A stretch of DNA of 64,000 bases from Triglochin maritima (Eukaryota; Streptophyta; Magnoliopsida; Alismatales; Juncaginaceae). The position numbers were made by a program, and so were the translations under genes. A model generated the notes under the pieces. It had not been told where the DNA came from. It was given only the letters and a program-made list of their open reading frames with translations, and ran no database searches. The DNA lies in the NCBI GenBank assembly GCA_963682175.1, contig OY821787.1:16904501-16968500 (forward strand). The letters are read 5' to 3'. Below, one piece after another: positions 1-11,049 of the stretch. Numbering within the stretch: the first letter of the stretch is position 1; every line of letters starts with the position of its first letter.

Positions 1-900
1 TCTTGATTTTAATTTTTCTTTTGAGAGTATTAAATGTTTTAAAACATGTCATATGATTATTAAAATCAAATTTTAGACTTAGGTCTGATTTTGTAAAATT
101 TTCGTTTATTTTGAATGATTATTTTACTTGGAATCAACAAAACAAAAAAGGAGCAGATATGTTTATTTTCCTTCAAGTGTTCTTGGGAATTTAGATAAAC
201 TTCGGTTCAAATATTTTTTTATATCTTGAACTATGGATGCTTGAATCATTTTAAAGGATTTCAAATGATTTTGAATTATTTAATTGAGAGATGAAGGATC
301 AACTAAATAGTGTATAATAATATATGTACATATTGTTGCAATTGTTTGGTTTTGCAGGAATAAGTGAGTTTATTTGTTCCAATCGAAGCCATATGTGAAT
401 GAATGATATGTGTTTATCATTGTTGTTGTTATTATTATAAATCACAGGGGCTTATGTATATGTAAACGCCATTTATTTTATATGCATGCATAGGAGATGA
501 CTTTTATATATAGGACTCGCACTAGACAATTTTCAAATTGAGAGATGCATGTTTATATTTTGCAATATTTACATCCACGGTGCAAGAAGAAGGCGCGAAC
601 ATCGAGGATGCGGGAACATATAAACTCACACCGATGTGTGAATGAATTTATTTTATGTTTGTGTACTTGACATGTATTTGATTGAATGGTTAGGATAGGT
701 ATGAATGTATGCTTGCTTGACCACCTAAATTCTAAAATCACATGTAAAATGTTTAATTGTCCAAATAAAAATTAAGTTATTTCTTTCTTATTTGATCCAC
801 TAGAAGCCATCGATCGAGAGACATTCTGCTCACCCTTAGCGGGAGATAATTTCCTCGATCTTTCGAAATAGTGGGAGATATAAGGATATTCATTGTTGTG
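1..900. other. Unassigned AT-rich DNA
   Basis: This is AT-rich sequence with no open frame that resembles a known protein and no recognisable LTR ends. A solo gypsy LTR starts at 901. The sequence left of 901 and right of 2256 would be contiguous without that LTR, so this stretch and 2257-2666 are probably one older region, perhaps the upstream part of the copia element at 2667. I could not match it to sequence downstream of that element. Confidence 0.5.
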
Positions 901-2256
901 TGATGTGAAATTATGTTTAACCGCAAGTGCATGACTTTCAGTGAAGATGGGGCAAGTATAGGTCGATCCACAGCAAGGTGTGTTGAATCTAGTTCTTCAG
1001 AAATCAAGTGGAAAATGAGGGGAGAAGAAGTGTGAATACAATAACTAAACTACGCTAGACTAACAAGAAACAAACAAAGAAGATGAAAGCACGAGAAGAA
1101 ATGAACTAAACTAAGTAACTATAAAAGCAATTTGGAATTCATGAAGAAAAGCCCCCAAGGGGTGGAGTGTGTGTACACATGAAATAAAGTGGTGATGAAT
1201 GCATTCAAATAGGGCACAAGTGTAGGTTGTGTTTTTATGCATAGGAAGTACCTAATGGTTGTGGCAAGACCTATCATCCAAATCACTAACCTAGTTGATT
1301 AATATGAGCAAAAACAAGTTTGTTATTAAGAACCTAAACAAGCATGGGATGTACCTAAAGATTATGTCAGAAACCATCAAGTTTAGCAGTCTCTTTTATT
1401 CAAACAAGTATACCCACATTCATCACATAAAAATATAGCATTCATTCTATTCTTCATGACATGTATAAACATCAACTCCACCCTACTCACTACTCAATAA
1501 GAAAAGGAAACATTCTAATTACTTCTACTAAGACAAAACAAAATTAAGCTAAGCATGCAAGGATTAAAAGAGAAAACAACATTAAAACAAACTAACAAAA
1601 AAATATTTTATTTACATGACTCACATTACAAGTAGTATTCTTCTCCACTTGAGTTTTTCTCCAAGGCTTACTCTAAGTAGAGAGAATGCCACCAAGTAAT
1701 GGGTAAATACAAAGGAGAAGAAGAGTTCTATTTATAGGCATGAAAAAAGGTAACCGGGGACAATCCCCCGATGTGAGACTAATGAAACGTTCCAAACATG
1801 GATATAAACAACATAACCAACATCGGAGCCAAAGATGGTTGAATTTGGATCATAATAGGCTGCCAATTGGCCGTCCATGGTTGCTGATTGGCGGTAATAA
1901 AATGGCAGATCCGACTAGTATTCGTCTGGTGCCTTTCCATCTTCACTTGTTAATGTTAGGTCACCCGGTTTGGAATCTAGATGCGAGCGGAATTGTCATA
2001 ATACTCCTCATGATGGTGTGGAGTTTCTCGATTTGCTAATTGATCCTCTTGGTCTGCATCCAGGTCCTTCCCTCTTGCAGATTGGTCCATAAGTCTCACC
2101 AACCAGTCCTTTTTCTCACTTTTGGTCCTTTTTGTGTCTCTTACTCTCAAACCTGTTTATTCTTGAAACATAGACAAAAAACTCGTTACAAAGCATTGCT
2201 TAGGTTCAAAATAGAGGATATAAGATACGAATGTATGCATGATGTGATGTCAATCA
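901..2256 (-). mobile_element. Solo LTR, Athila-like gypsy family
   Basis: A 1,356-bp LTR lies in minus orientation with TG..CA ends. The + strand begins TGATGTGAAATTATG, the reverse of the U5 end, and closes with TGATGTCAATCA, the reverse of the family's TGATTGACATCA start. The flanking pentamers TTGTG (896-900) and CTGTG (2257-2261) differ at one base and are a likely target duplication. The TATA box (minus-strand TATAAATAGA) is at about 1727-1736. A paired GCCAATTGGC-type palindrome sits about 125 bp upstream of it. No PBS, PPT or internal region adjoins either end, so this is a solo LTR left by LTR-LTR recombination. Confidence 0.85.
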
Positions 2257-2666
2257 CTGTGCCATCAATAAGTATATGAAGTGAGTTTCACCCTTAGTGA
2301 ACACTAAATGTATTTGTTCGTGAATACAATGGACAATCATATCTCATATCAAATCAAATAAGTGTTCTTAACATAACCTGGAGCCTTCGCTCGATTTTGA
2401 GAGGGGAAATTTTTCTTATGATGATTGAACAAATTCCCTCTTAATGAAAACGACAAGAATCATAAGAGTTTGATAAACGCGAATGTTTGCAAATTTTCAA
2501 AATGGTTATGATTAGAAAATGTTTCTTACCTTGAATTTGTGACATATTTGATAGCCCTTAGCTAGTCATGTTATAAATGATAGGATCATGTATTACTGTA
2601 TTTATGGACATATTTATTTACGATACATATGTTTTTTAGAAACATAAAATTGACATTAAAACCCTT
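2257..2666. other. Sequence between solo LTR and copia gag; nothing recognised
   Basis: About 410 bp of AT-rich sequence precedes the copia gag start. It could be leader or decayed LTR of the copia element at 2667, but no primer binding site for the usual initiator Met tRNA and no matching 3' LTR were seen. Confidence 0.4.
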
Positions 2667-3316
2667 ATGAATTATTTTGAAGAAATGTCGAACATTCAAC
2701 CTATTGTGCGATCTATGGTTGAAAAACATCCATTGCCTAATGGTGGATCCAACTTCAATAGCTGGCAGCTCAAGCTTAACATCATGTTGAAGTTTGAAAA
2801 GTTATCTCATATTTTGGATGGTGAGATCCCAAAATTGAACGAGAAGGCAACCGATAATGAGAAAGAGGCTACAGAAAAGTGGGAAGACCAAGAGAACCAA
2901 GTTCACGGTCTAATGCTAGCCTCCATGGGTTATTCGCTTCAAGAAAAATACTTGGACTCAAACCCATGAAGACCATGGAAGCTGTCACGAAGAAGTTTAT
3001 GGATAGTGCTCGAAAGGAGAGCTATAAGACCACCATAGCACTCACAAGGTTCCACATCGTGGATAAAACATCTGTGTCCATGCATGTTCTCACAATGCAA
3101 GGATATCTTGAGAAGTTAGAAAACATCTTTTGCTCGATGCCCAATGACATTGCGGAAGATTTGATTCTTGGTTTTCTAGCCCCATCCTTTAAGGATTTCA
3201 TGACGATGTGCGTGAGAAAGGGGGTGAGTCTTGAGGAGCTTCATAACGCTCCCAAAATGGCTGAAGTTGATGTGGGCAAAGGTAGGGACAAGAATGTCCT
3301 AGCCATCAATGGTTGA
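2667..3316 (+). pseudogene. gag: Copia gag (UBN2-type) remnant
   Basis: The N-terminal part begins with Met at 2667 and has the copia gag pattern (PLPNGGSNFNSWQLKLNIML, residues about 26-45). It stops at 2969, and gag continues in another frame from about 2879 to 3316 (TRFHIVDKTSVSMHVLTMQG, then the AEDLILGFLAPSF stretch). One frameshift therefore separates the two halves. The product would be the structural capsid protein of copia virus-like particles in the cytoplasm. Family membership is clear from the order of motifs and the pol genes that follow. Confidence 0.85.
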
Positions 3317-3339
3317 AGTAGAAAGATCACCAAGAGTAA

Positions 3340-3914
3340 AGAAAAAGGCAAATTCACCAAAAAGATGCCAATCAAGGGCAAGGGAGTAGGAGGTGCTCAT
3401 GCGAGTGCCTCGAGGGGGAATTCTTTGAAATCTCCAACTCCCAAGACGGAGTGCTTTCACTGTGGTGAAAAAGGACACATCCGGCATAATTGCCCCAAGT
3501 ACAGGAAGACCTTGACAAGGGAGTGATTGAGCGGGAGCGCCCAAAAATTTAGCCACCTCTATCCATGATTGGGTACTTGATACCGGATCTTCTGCTCACA
3601 TAATTCCCAATGTGCAACAGCTAAATGATAGGAAGGACCTCGCAAGAGGACAGATGATTATGACGGCCGGAAATGGTGCAAGCGTCGTTACGATCGGTCA
3701 AGGCTCCGTGGTTCTTCATTTATCTAGTGGTTTAATTTTCTGTTTAAAGAATGTATATTATGTACCTTCGATTAGCTACAATATTATATATGTATCGTGT
3801 TTAGATATGGATGACTTTATAATAAATATTTCGAATTCTTATATGTCTTTATCAAAGAATGGAATTTTCTATGCAAATACTTTTATAAGATATGGATCTA
3901 TTTGCTTGAATTGA
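3340..3914 (+). pseudogene. Copia CCHC knuckle and aspartic protease remnant
   Basis: A complete zinc knuckle of spacing C-x2-C-x4-H-x4-C (CFHCGEKGHIRHNC) is encoded at about 3452-3493. The protease active site follows at about 3565-3620 as WVLDTGSSAHIIPN, with the catalytic Asp-Thr-Gly intact. A stop lies between the knuckle and the protease (TGA near 3525). The protease region stays open through 3612-3914 and reads as the usual copia protease fold region (YYVPSISYNII). It ends with a stop before the pre-integrase region. Confidence 0.85.
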
Positions 3915-3929
3915 ATAATAGACAAATTT

Positions 3930-4693
3930 TAAACATCAATAGCAAAAGACCTAACACATCTCACGTGAATGATACAATCTTATGACACTATCGCCTTGGT
4001 CACATCAATGAAAAACGCATCAAGAAATTGCAAGAACCTAACCTTCTTGGTCCTATTGATTTTAAATCATTAGAGACATGCAAACCTTACCTTAAGGGCA
4101 AAATGACCAAGAGACCTTTCAAGAAGAAATATCCAAGAGCAAGCAACTTGCTGGATTTGATACATTCCGATGTATGTGGTCCAACAGGTACAAGTGCAAG
4201 AGATGGTTATAGGTACTTCATTATGTTCACAGGTGACTATAGTCGTTATGGTTATATTTATCTAATGAGAAACAAAAGTGAATCCTTTGACAAGTTCAAA
4301 GAATTCAAGAATGAAGTAGAGAACCAACGCAATAAGAAGATCAAATCTCTCCGAACCGATCGTGGAGGTGAGTACTTGAGTGCCAAATTCGACTCATTCC
4401 TAAAGAAATTTGCTATTATACCACAACTCACTCCACCAGGAACACTTAAGTGGAATGGTGTGTTCAAAAGGAGAAATAGGGCATTACTTGACATGACTCG
4501 ATCAATGATGAGTCAAGCTGAATTGTCACAATTTTTTTGGAGTTATGCACTACAAGCTGCAGCTAACACACTAAATAATGTTTCATCCAAATCCGTAGAG
4601 AAAATGACGTATGAGCTTTGGAGTGGTAAAATACTCAAGCTCAGGTTTCTCAAGACTTGGGATTGTGAGCCCTGCGTCAAAAAATTGATTTAG
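3930..4693 (+). pseudogene. Copia integrase remnant with altered catalytic Glu
   Basis: The pre-integrase zinc-binding part is recognisable before 4028 (HYRLGHINEKRIKKL). The rve core follows in an open frame: LDLIHSDVCGP carries the first catalytic Asp, FTGDYSRYGYIYL is the beta-hairpin region, and SLRTDRGGEY carries the second Asp. The third acidic residue should lie in the NGVxERRNR block, but this copy reads NGVFKRRNR, so the catalytic Glu is Lys. The frame ends at 4693 after the ALQAAANTLNNV segment. Integration activity would be lost even without the frameshifts. Confidence 0.88.
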
Positions 4694-5870
4694 ACCAAAC
4701 TTCAACCAAAAGCTGATAAATACTTCTTTATAGGTTATCCTTGTGATACAAGAGGATACTACCTTTGGCATAAAACCTCTAATCGAGTGATTGTCGTGGG
4801 GGATTCCGTATTCTTAGAGAATGAATTTCATGAAAGAATAAGTAGTGGGAGTAGAGTTGTGCTTAAGGAAAGTCAAGGTACTCTACAAGATCATGATGTG
4901 AATGATGACATTCAAGATCATGAAGGCCCAACTGAGGTGCCTTTGGTTAGTGGGAGTATGAGAGAGCAACCCTCGCAAGAAATTTTGAGTGAAATTCAAT
5001 CATCCCCACCTAGTGTTTGTTCAAGAATTGAGCAAGAACCAATTCCGCAAGAAATTGTCGAAGAAGTTCAAGAAGTACACGAGAAACCAATATAACTTAG
5101 AAGGTCAACGAGAGAGAGAAAGAAGCCCGATATGTATTTTGGACTTCATGAAATCATGGTACTTGATACTGATGATCCCTCAACCTTTCAAGAAGCAATT
5201 GAAAGGAAAGACTCCAAACTATGGTTTATAGCCATGGAATTCGAAATACAATCCATGTATGACAATCAAGTATGAGACTTGGTTGACCTTCCTCAAGGAA
5301 AGAAAGCCGTTCAAAATGAAAGGGTTTTTAAGAGGAAGATGGACATGGATGGGAACTTGACAACCTACAAAGCGAGGCTTGTAGCAAAAGGTTTCACTCA
5401 AATTCAAGGAATTGATTATGATGACACTTTTTTACTGGTTACAATGTTCAAGTCTATTCAGAATATGCTCACTATTGCCACATTTCATGATTATGAAATA
5501 TGGAAAATGAATGTCAAAACAATGTTCCTTAATGGGAACTTCGAGGAGGATGTGTACATGGTACAACCTCAAGGTTTTGAAGATCCAAAGAATGGCAAGA
5601 AAGTATGCAAACTTAAATGATCCATTTATGGATTGAAGCAAGCATCAAGGAGTTGGAACAAACGCTTTGATGAAGTCAAAAAGATTAACTTTGTCTAAAG
5701 TAAGGAAGAACCTTGTATATACAAGAAGGTCAGTGGGAGCCAAGTAGTGCTTCTGATCTTATATGTCGATGACATGCTCCTCATGGGAAATCATATCCCT
5801 TTGCTAGAGTAAACGAGAAGTTTGTTGAAATCTTCATTCTCAATGAAAGACATGGGTGAGGCTTAATACG
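4694..5870 (+). pseudogene. Copia reverse transcriptase remnant
   Basis: The linker after integrase is partly open (4787-5095). Reverse transcriptase follows: KARLVAKGFTQIQGIDYDDTF at about 5370-5428, IWKMNVKTMFLNGNFEEDVY at about 5500-5560, and the palm motif LYVDDMLLMG at about 5760-5788, where the YVDD catalytic pair is intact. Stops interrupt it (5618-5620 and several between 5695 and 5815). The sequence breaks off at about 5870, so the thumb region is missing. Confidence 0.85.
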
Positions 5871-5918
5871 TCTTGATAGCAAGATATATAGAGACAAACC
5901 CCATAGACTTATTAGACA

Positions 5919-6224
5919 ATGGTCAAGAATATTCTGAGGTACCTTAACCGGACCAAAGATAAGTTTCTTGTTTATGGAGGACAAAGCGAACTGGTAGCAG
6001 AGGGCTACTCGGATGAGAATTTCATGTGTGATCCAGACGATATGAGGTCTCAATCAGGATATATCTTTACTATGAATGGTGGAGCCGTGAGTTGGCATAG
6101 TTGGAAGCATACCACTACGACCGACTCAACCACTACTTCAGAAGTGATGGCTGTCGCTGAAGCGAGCAAGGAAGGAGTGTGGATCAAGAAGTTCCTTGAA
6201 GAGTGTGTACTGTTAGGATCATGA
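5919..6224 (+). pseudogene. Copia RNase H remnant
   Basis: An open stretch reads VKNILRYLNRTKDKFLVYGG, then GYSDENFMCDPDDMRSQSGY, then FTMNGGAVSWHSWKHTTTTD and SEVMAVAEASKEGVWIKKFL. This is the copia RNase H with the conserved Ser-Glu and Ala-Lys-Glu helices. It ends at the LEEC segment with a stop at 6224, so the last third of RNase H is absent. It is separated from the reverse transcriptase piece by an internal deletion. Confidence 0.88.
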
Positions 6225-6640
6225 TAGTTTGAGCACTTCATCTTCCATATGTTATGAAATCATGAATCCTCTTTGTAACTTTTTTTCTTTTACTTGCCGC
6301 TTTCTTTTTCATTTTTTTCAAAAATAAAAATTAATATAAAAAGGGCTAGTTCTTGTTTTGTAATAATTTTTAGGTGTTGCGTTGTAATTAGTCGTGTTCA
6401 ACAAGCGTTAGTGTGCAAGTAAAAAGTAAGTCACATAAATTGAGAAAGGATGCATTATATCACCATGTTTGATGGTCCTTAGAATAACCTAGTGCTTATG
6501 AGAAACTCCAAGTCATAAGGAAGGGTGTACAACGGGCTTAAACTTTCAGATCTAATACTACATTCCACCTCGAACTCTATGCTAGTGTCCAATAGGGTAA
6601 TCCGGAGCAAGTAAGGTGTTGTGTCAATTGATTACTTTGT
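6225..6640. other. Unassigned flank of copia remnant
   Basis: AT-rich DNA follows the truncated RNase H, including a T-rich patch at 6285-6310. No LTR start or polypurine tract was recognised. It may be the decayed 3' end of the copia element. Confidence 0.4.
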
Positions 6641-7641
6641 ATTTCCAGCTCTTATTATCTGTAAATGTTTTAACTTTAATGGGGGGACAATTGGAACCAA
6701 GTTAAATCTACTGTGAAGGTTATATAGGAATAGAGTGGAGTAACCGTCTCTCTCAAAGGCAAGTTTTTCCACTCGGGCTAGTAAGTCCGTAGGGGTATCT
6801 TGAAACCCGGTTGTCTTGTGAGTCTCGTGACTTGGGAATGACCGACTGAGTTCCCAATACACGGGTGGTAGAAGAGCCATATCTTGGGGAGCAACAAATG
6901 AAGGAAGGAATCCGATACCATAGCCAAAACCTTTGGGTAGAAAAAAAATCCAATTCAAGGCAATTACCAAAAAGAAATGAAATGAAAACCCCAAATTCTC
7001 CTTGGAGGCCAAATGTCTCAAACAAATTCCCAAATCAAATCCAAATCCCAAAATTTCAAATAAAATCCAACAAAGAATGGTAGAGGAGTAGGATGAAGGG
7101 GAGAAAATTTAAATCTTTTGAAGGATAATAAGGACACTCATGTATGATTCATGAAAACTTCGTATGAACTTATTGGGTAGCACTACACTAGACTAAATGC
7201 GTGTAGTGAAATTAGTAGGCAGGTCATACCCTTCTGGAATGTCCACTCTTTGGCCAACCAAGGTTGCTTTATTGATTTAGAGAACTTAGTGATATCTTGC
7301 ATGAAAGCTCAGAATTTGTGGGTCTATCTGCTGAAAATCCTCCGGAGACAAAACTCCACCTCCATGGCAACATGGTGGTTTCACAGCTCATTGCACATGC
7401 TAAGTGCAACCATAATTCCTACAAAAGTGACAATATAGAAAAAACCCATAAAAATATTTACATTATCTCTTAATCTCTTCATAAAACAAAAGACAAAAAA
7501 TATCACCCCACCATTGAATCTATCATCATTATTACTCGAGCTTCATTGAAAATAAAATTGACTGAAATTCATAACCCCTGCTTGTGTTCAACTCGTTTAC
7601 TACACGATTTGTACGCTTGCGGTTAAATTTAAGACTCATCA
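6641..7641 (+). mobile_element. 3' end fragment of an Athila-like gypsy element
   Basis: The stretch 6770-7440 matches the noncoding 3' region seen in the other gypsy copies here. It contains a GTAGGGGTATCTTGAAACCC block also present (reverse) at 21700-21725, the CACGGGTGGTAG motif, and the ATGCTAAGTGCAACC block near 7400. It is joined after a deletion to the last ~90 bp of an LTR (about 7555-7641), which ends in the family's CTTGCGGTTAAATTT..CATCA form. The PPT and most of the LTR are missing. CACTA-derived sequence begins immediately after. Confidence 0.7.
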
Positions 7642-8300
7642 ACTATCTAGAAGGCTAGATCGGACAACCAAAATGCATTTGGACAAATCCAACATGGGTG
7701 TCTTTAATTTTTAGCAAGTTATGTCTCTAATAATGAAACATATATAATATAACACGTCAAATGTTCTATTAATTGCCAACGTGAGATTCCCTATTTATAA
7801 GAAAGTATGGTGACGTTGTGCTTTAAAGGAAACACTCAATTTTAAAGTACAAACTTGGGGTTTAAAGAACATATTCGATCTTTAAAGGACTCACGTGTCC
7901 TATAAAGGATATAAGTTGCCTTGTTCAGACTTTTTTTTTAAAACGACACATTCGATTTTAAAGGACACAGATGTCCTTTAAAATAGGAGCTTGTTATTTG
8001 AGGATACTTTTTGTGTTTTTAAAAGACACACTAGACTTTTAAAGGACAAATTCAAGGGTTTAAAAGGACAGTGTTTGTAAGTCGATTTCACTTTTAAGTT
8101 TTAACTTTTCACAGCCAGTAATTTTCATTCGCATGCCAGGATTGTTTGCCCAACTGTGTTAGAAATGTCCGTGTTGTGCCTCCGAGTTTCCTATTTTACC
8201 ACGACATCCCCGACCTACCACGACCATCACCATCATGCACAATGACTCAGTCTCTCCCGAGCAGGTATCAACCACCCTCAACCCATCCCCTCCGACAATA
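7642..8300 (+). repeat. CACTA spacer copy 1 with reiterated TTTAAAGGACAC motif
   Basis: This segment is homologous, in reverse orientation, to 13926-14640. Its core (about 7820-8070) carries roughly ten copies of a TTTAAAGGACAC-like motif in both orientations. The homology continues past the motif block into a C-rich stretch (CAGTCTCTCCCGAGCAGG near 8245) that leads directly into a TNP1-like coding region. In the second copy the same spacer lies between TNP2 and TNP1, so I read it as the intergenic or 5' regulatory region of the TNP1 gene rather than a terminal inverted repeat. Confidence 0.7.
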
Positions 8301-8309
8301 CAAGTGATT

Positions 8310-11000
8310 GTGACATGATAGAGTCTCATGCCCGTGGAGCTACTGTTATTTTGGAGTATCTAAAAATAATCAACAACAAAGTCCATTGTCCGTGGAGTTC
8401 GATTTTTACTTAGAGCCCACCGGAGAAAACGAAGATTATTTGATAAGTTATATGGTACTCTGGAAAGAAGAAAAGTGTGTCTTTGTTTTACAAGGTGGTC
8501 AACAATGGATGAATCATTGACTGAGCAAATTTGGAAAAATGCAATTGTTAGTTCATTATTATCCAGATTTTGTTTTAAGTTCATTACTTTCTTTTCAAGT
8601 TCTTATCTAATCAATACTACTCTTTATTTTGTGTTGCAGAAAAAATTCATTTTCAAATAAACTAAATAGTTAAGAAGAAGTGGATCTCATATGTTGGGTA
8701 CTCGATGTAAGGATTTCAAAACAATGTTGACATCCAATTTCATTTTTGGACTAAATTAGAATCAAGATCCATGGAAAATTTACAATTTTATTACTTAGAG
8801 AACACGGGCTGGATTGAAAATTTCAAGGCTAATTCCAGATTTTTTTGTAAAATATACATTCATACCTCCTACAAACATTGAACTGTTTAATATGATAACT
8901 AATTGATTGATATCATATCATGCATATATTCGTATCTTATATCCTCTATGTAGAATCTATGCAATGTTATGTAACGAGTTTTATGTTTAAGTTTCAGGAA
9001 TAAACATGTTTGAGAAGAAGAGATACAAAAAGGACCCGAACGCAAAAAAAGAGTAAATTGTGAGACTTATGGACTGATATACAAGAGAGAAGGACTCATA
9101 TGTAAACTAAAAGGACCAATAAGCAAATCAAGAAACTCCACATCATCATGAGGAGTATTTTGGCAATTAGATTCGGGCCTAAACTCCAACAACCACTTCA
9201 GGTGCACTACACATGAAAAATCAACCCAGAAACGTGTCTTCAAAGCCACGATTGGATCCAAGCAATCCAAACTTCCAATTGTCGGTTGGATTTGCTCCAA
9301 ACTCGATTATGTGTAGCCGGGTGTTGTGTTAGAGTGTTTTAGGTCTTTATAATATACCATTAGTCCCACATCAGGGGATTGACCCCGATTACCTTTTTCT
9401 TTGACTATAAATAGAACTCTTCCTCCTCCCTTATAAGGTACCCATTGGTTGGTGGCATTCTCTCTACTTAGAGTAAGCCTTGGAGCAAAACTCAAGTGGA
9501 TAAGAATGCTACATGTAATGTGAGTCATGTAAATAAAATAATTTTTCTTAGTTTGTTTTAATGTTGTCTTCTCTTTGAATTCTTGCATGCTTAGCTTAAT
9601 TTTGTTTTGTCTTAGTAGAAGTAATTAGAATGTTTCATTTTCTTAATGTCATTTGTAGTTTAATGAGTAGTGAGTAGTTCCATCCCCCTTTGAGGTGGAG
9701 GTGATGTAGAATAGGTGATAGTGATGAGTTCTTTTATTTGTGCGATTTCATATGCTTAATGTAGATCTATACTTGTAGCATGCTTAAACTTGTATTAGAT
9801 GGGATAATGTCCACACTAGTTACTTATCTCATTCTAGCTTTAGAGTTTATCTTGTTTTTTGTGTACTTATTGCATGCTTGATAATCTAAAATACCCCCTC
9901 AACTTTATGTGAGATATGCATGTTCATGGTTTTCCATGTAGTGTTGTGTATCCTACACTTAGATTCTACACTAGCTTCTAGTTGTATGCCACACAAACTA
10001 CACTTGTTCCTAATTGAAATGAAGACTCACTCACACACACATACCTCCACACCCCCACACCATGGGGGTTTAGTTTAATTGTTAGTTCATTAATAGTGTA
10101 GTGTAGTTAGCATAATCAACAACTTCTCCTCTCCTTTCCCACTCGATTTCTTAAGAACCAGAGTTGACACACCTTCTGGTGGCTCGACTCGTACTTGCCC
10201 CGTCTTCACCGATGGCCGTGCACTTGCGGTTAAACTTAATTTCACATCACTAATCTATTTTTTTGGTTTGTAAGAACTACAAGAGCTCAACCAAGAATGA
10301 AAATCGAAGAACAAGTTTCCACATAGGTTTTCGCAGGGGGGGGGATACTATAAACTAGAGAAGACAACGATGGCTGAAAAGTTGTCAAGACAAAGCTGGA
10401 AGCTTTAGAGGTTGGTTTTACCAAAGAGCAAGTCGGTAATATGGCTCGTCCAACTCCCCCCGTTAGACATGTTAATCCGGACGGGAGTTACATTGACTCT
10501 ATGTTGACAGAGGTTGCAACAAAGATTGTAAGTGGTTACATTTAATTCTTGTGTTTCGTATACTACCTTATTAATTAATAAAATAATGTTTAATGCTAGG
10601 CAGTGATATAGTTTCAAAGATTCTTGGGTTTTGTAATAGGACGGTCTTACCCTACAAACTTCCCAAGGCGAATTTGTTTCAGAGGGCAGAAAATATAGTT
10701 TTACTGTATCCCTGGGCATAGAGAAGCATGTTGGACGAGTACGTGGTGTCGGTAGTCGAATAGTACTACCACAATACTTTGGGTCTTCCTCCTCAAACCG
10801 TAGTAGGAAAGGAGTTCACGCAGTTGCAAGAAAATATCCATACGTTGCAAGAACAAATGGCTTTGGTGCTTATATATTAAGTGTGTGACCCGATACAACC
10901 ACACCTATTCAGACACCATGAACGTCTGCGGGAAGTGTGATCTTGAAGATGAATGCCCATTTCCAATCCATGAGAAAACAAAAGTAGATATAATAAAGAA
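8310..11000 (+). pseudogene. CACTA TNP1-like (Ptta/En/Spm, Transposase_24) gene, copy 1
   Basis: Blocks typical of the second CACTA gene occur in order on the + strand. ARGATVILEYLK is near 8333. TMDESLTEQIWKNAIV is near 8505-8550. LGTRCKDFKTMLTS is near 8695-8736. After the inserted LTR come KNENRRTSFHIGFRRGGY (about 10290-10345), KLEALEVGFTKEQVGNMARP (about 10390-10450) and EKHVGRVRGVGSRI (about 10720-10760). Intron signals support a real gene: a TTGCAG acceptor at 8635-8640, and a GTAAGT donor at 10528 with a TAATAG acceptor ending at 10639. Frameshifts and stops make it non-functional. In En/Spm systems the second gene product binds subterminal repeats and acts with TNP2. A solo LTR at 8904-10249 splits it. 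Confidence 0.75.
8904..10249 (+). mobile_element. Solo LTR, gypsy, perfect CTAAT target duplication
   Basis: A 1,346-bp LTR runs from TGATTGATATCATATC to AATTTCACATCA. It is flanked by the identical pentamer CTAAT at 8899-8903 and 10250-10254. The TATA box (GACTATAAATAGAAC) is near 9405, with a GGGGATTGACCCCG block about 25 bp upstream. The U5 end has the family's CGTGCACTTGCGGTTAAA. No internal sequence is attached. It sits inside the TNP1-like pseudogene. Confidence 0.93.
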
Positions 11001-11049
11001 GGCAATGTCATTACCTTTGAATTTTATAACTTCCTAATTGTAGATATAT

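Larger units (their letters stand above)
2667..6224 (+). mobile_element. Decayed Ty1/copia element, full pol order
   Basis: The pieces follow copia order: gag, CCHC knuckle, protease, integrase, reverse transcriptase, RNase H. This is the only element in the window with pol domains. It carries frameshifts, stops and at least one internal deletion (around 5870-5918, between the reverse transcriptase palm motif and RNase H). LTRs were not identified on either side, so the limits given are those of the coding remnants. It cannot encode a functional polyprotein. Confidence 0.9.

Noticed and set aside
6632..7051. 139-codon minus-strand frame
   Set aside because: It lies antisense to a gypsy 3' noncoding fragment and matches no protein family I recognise.
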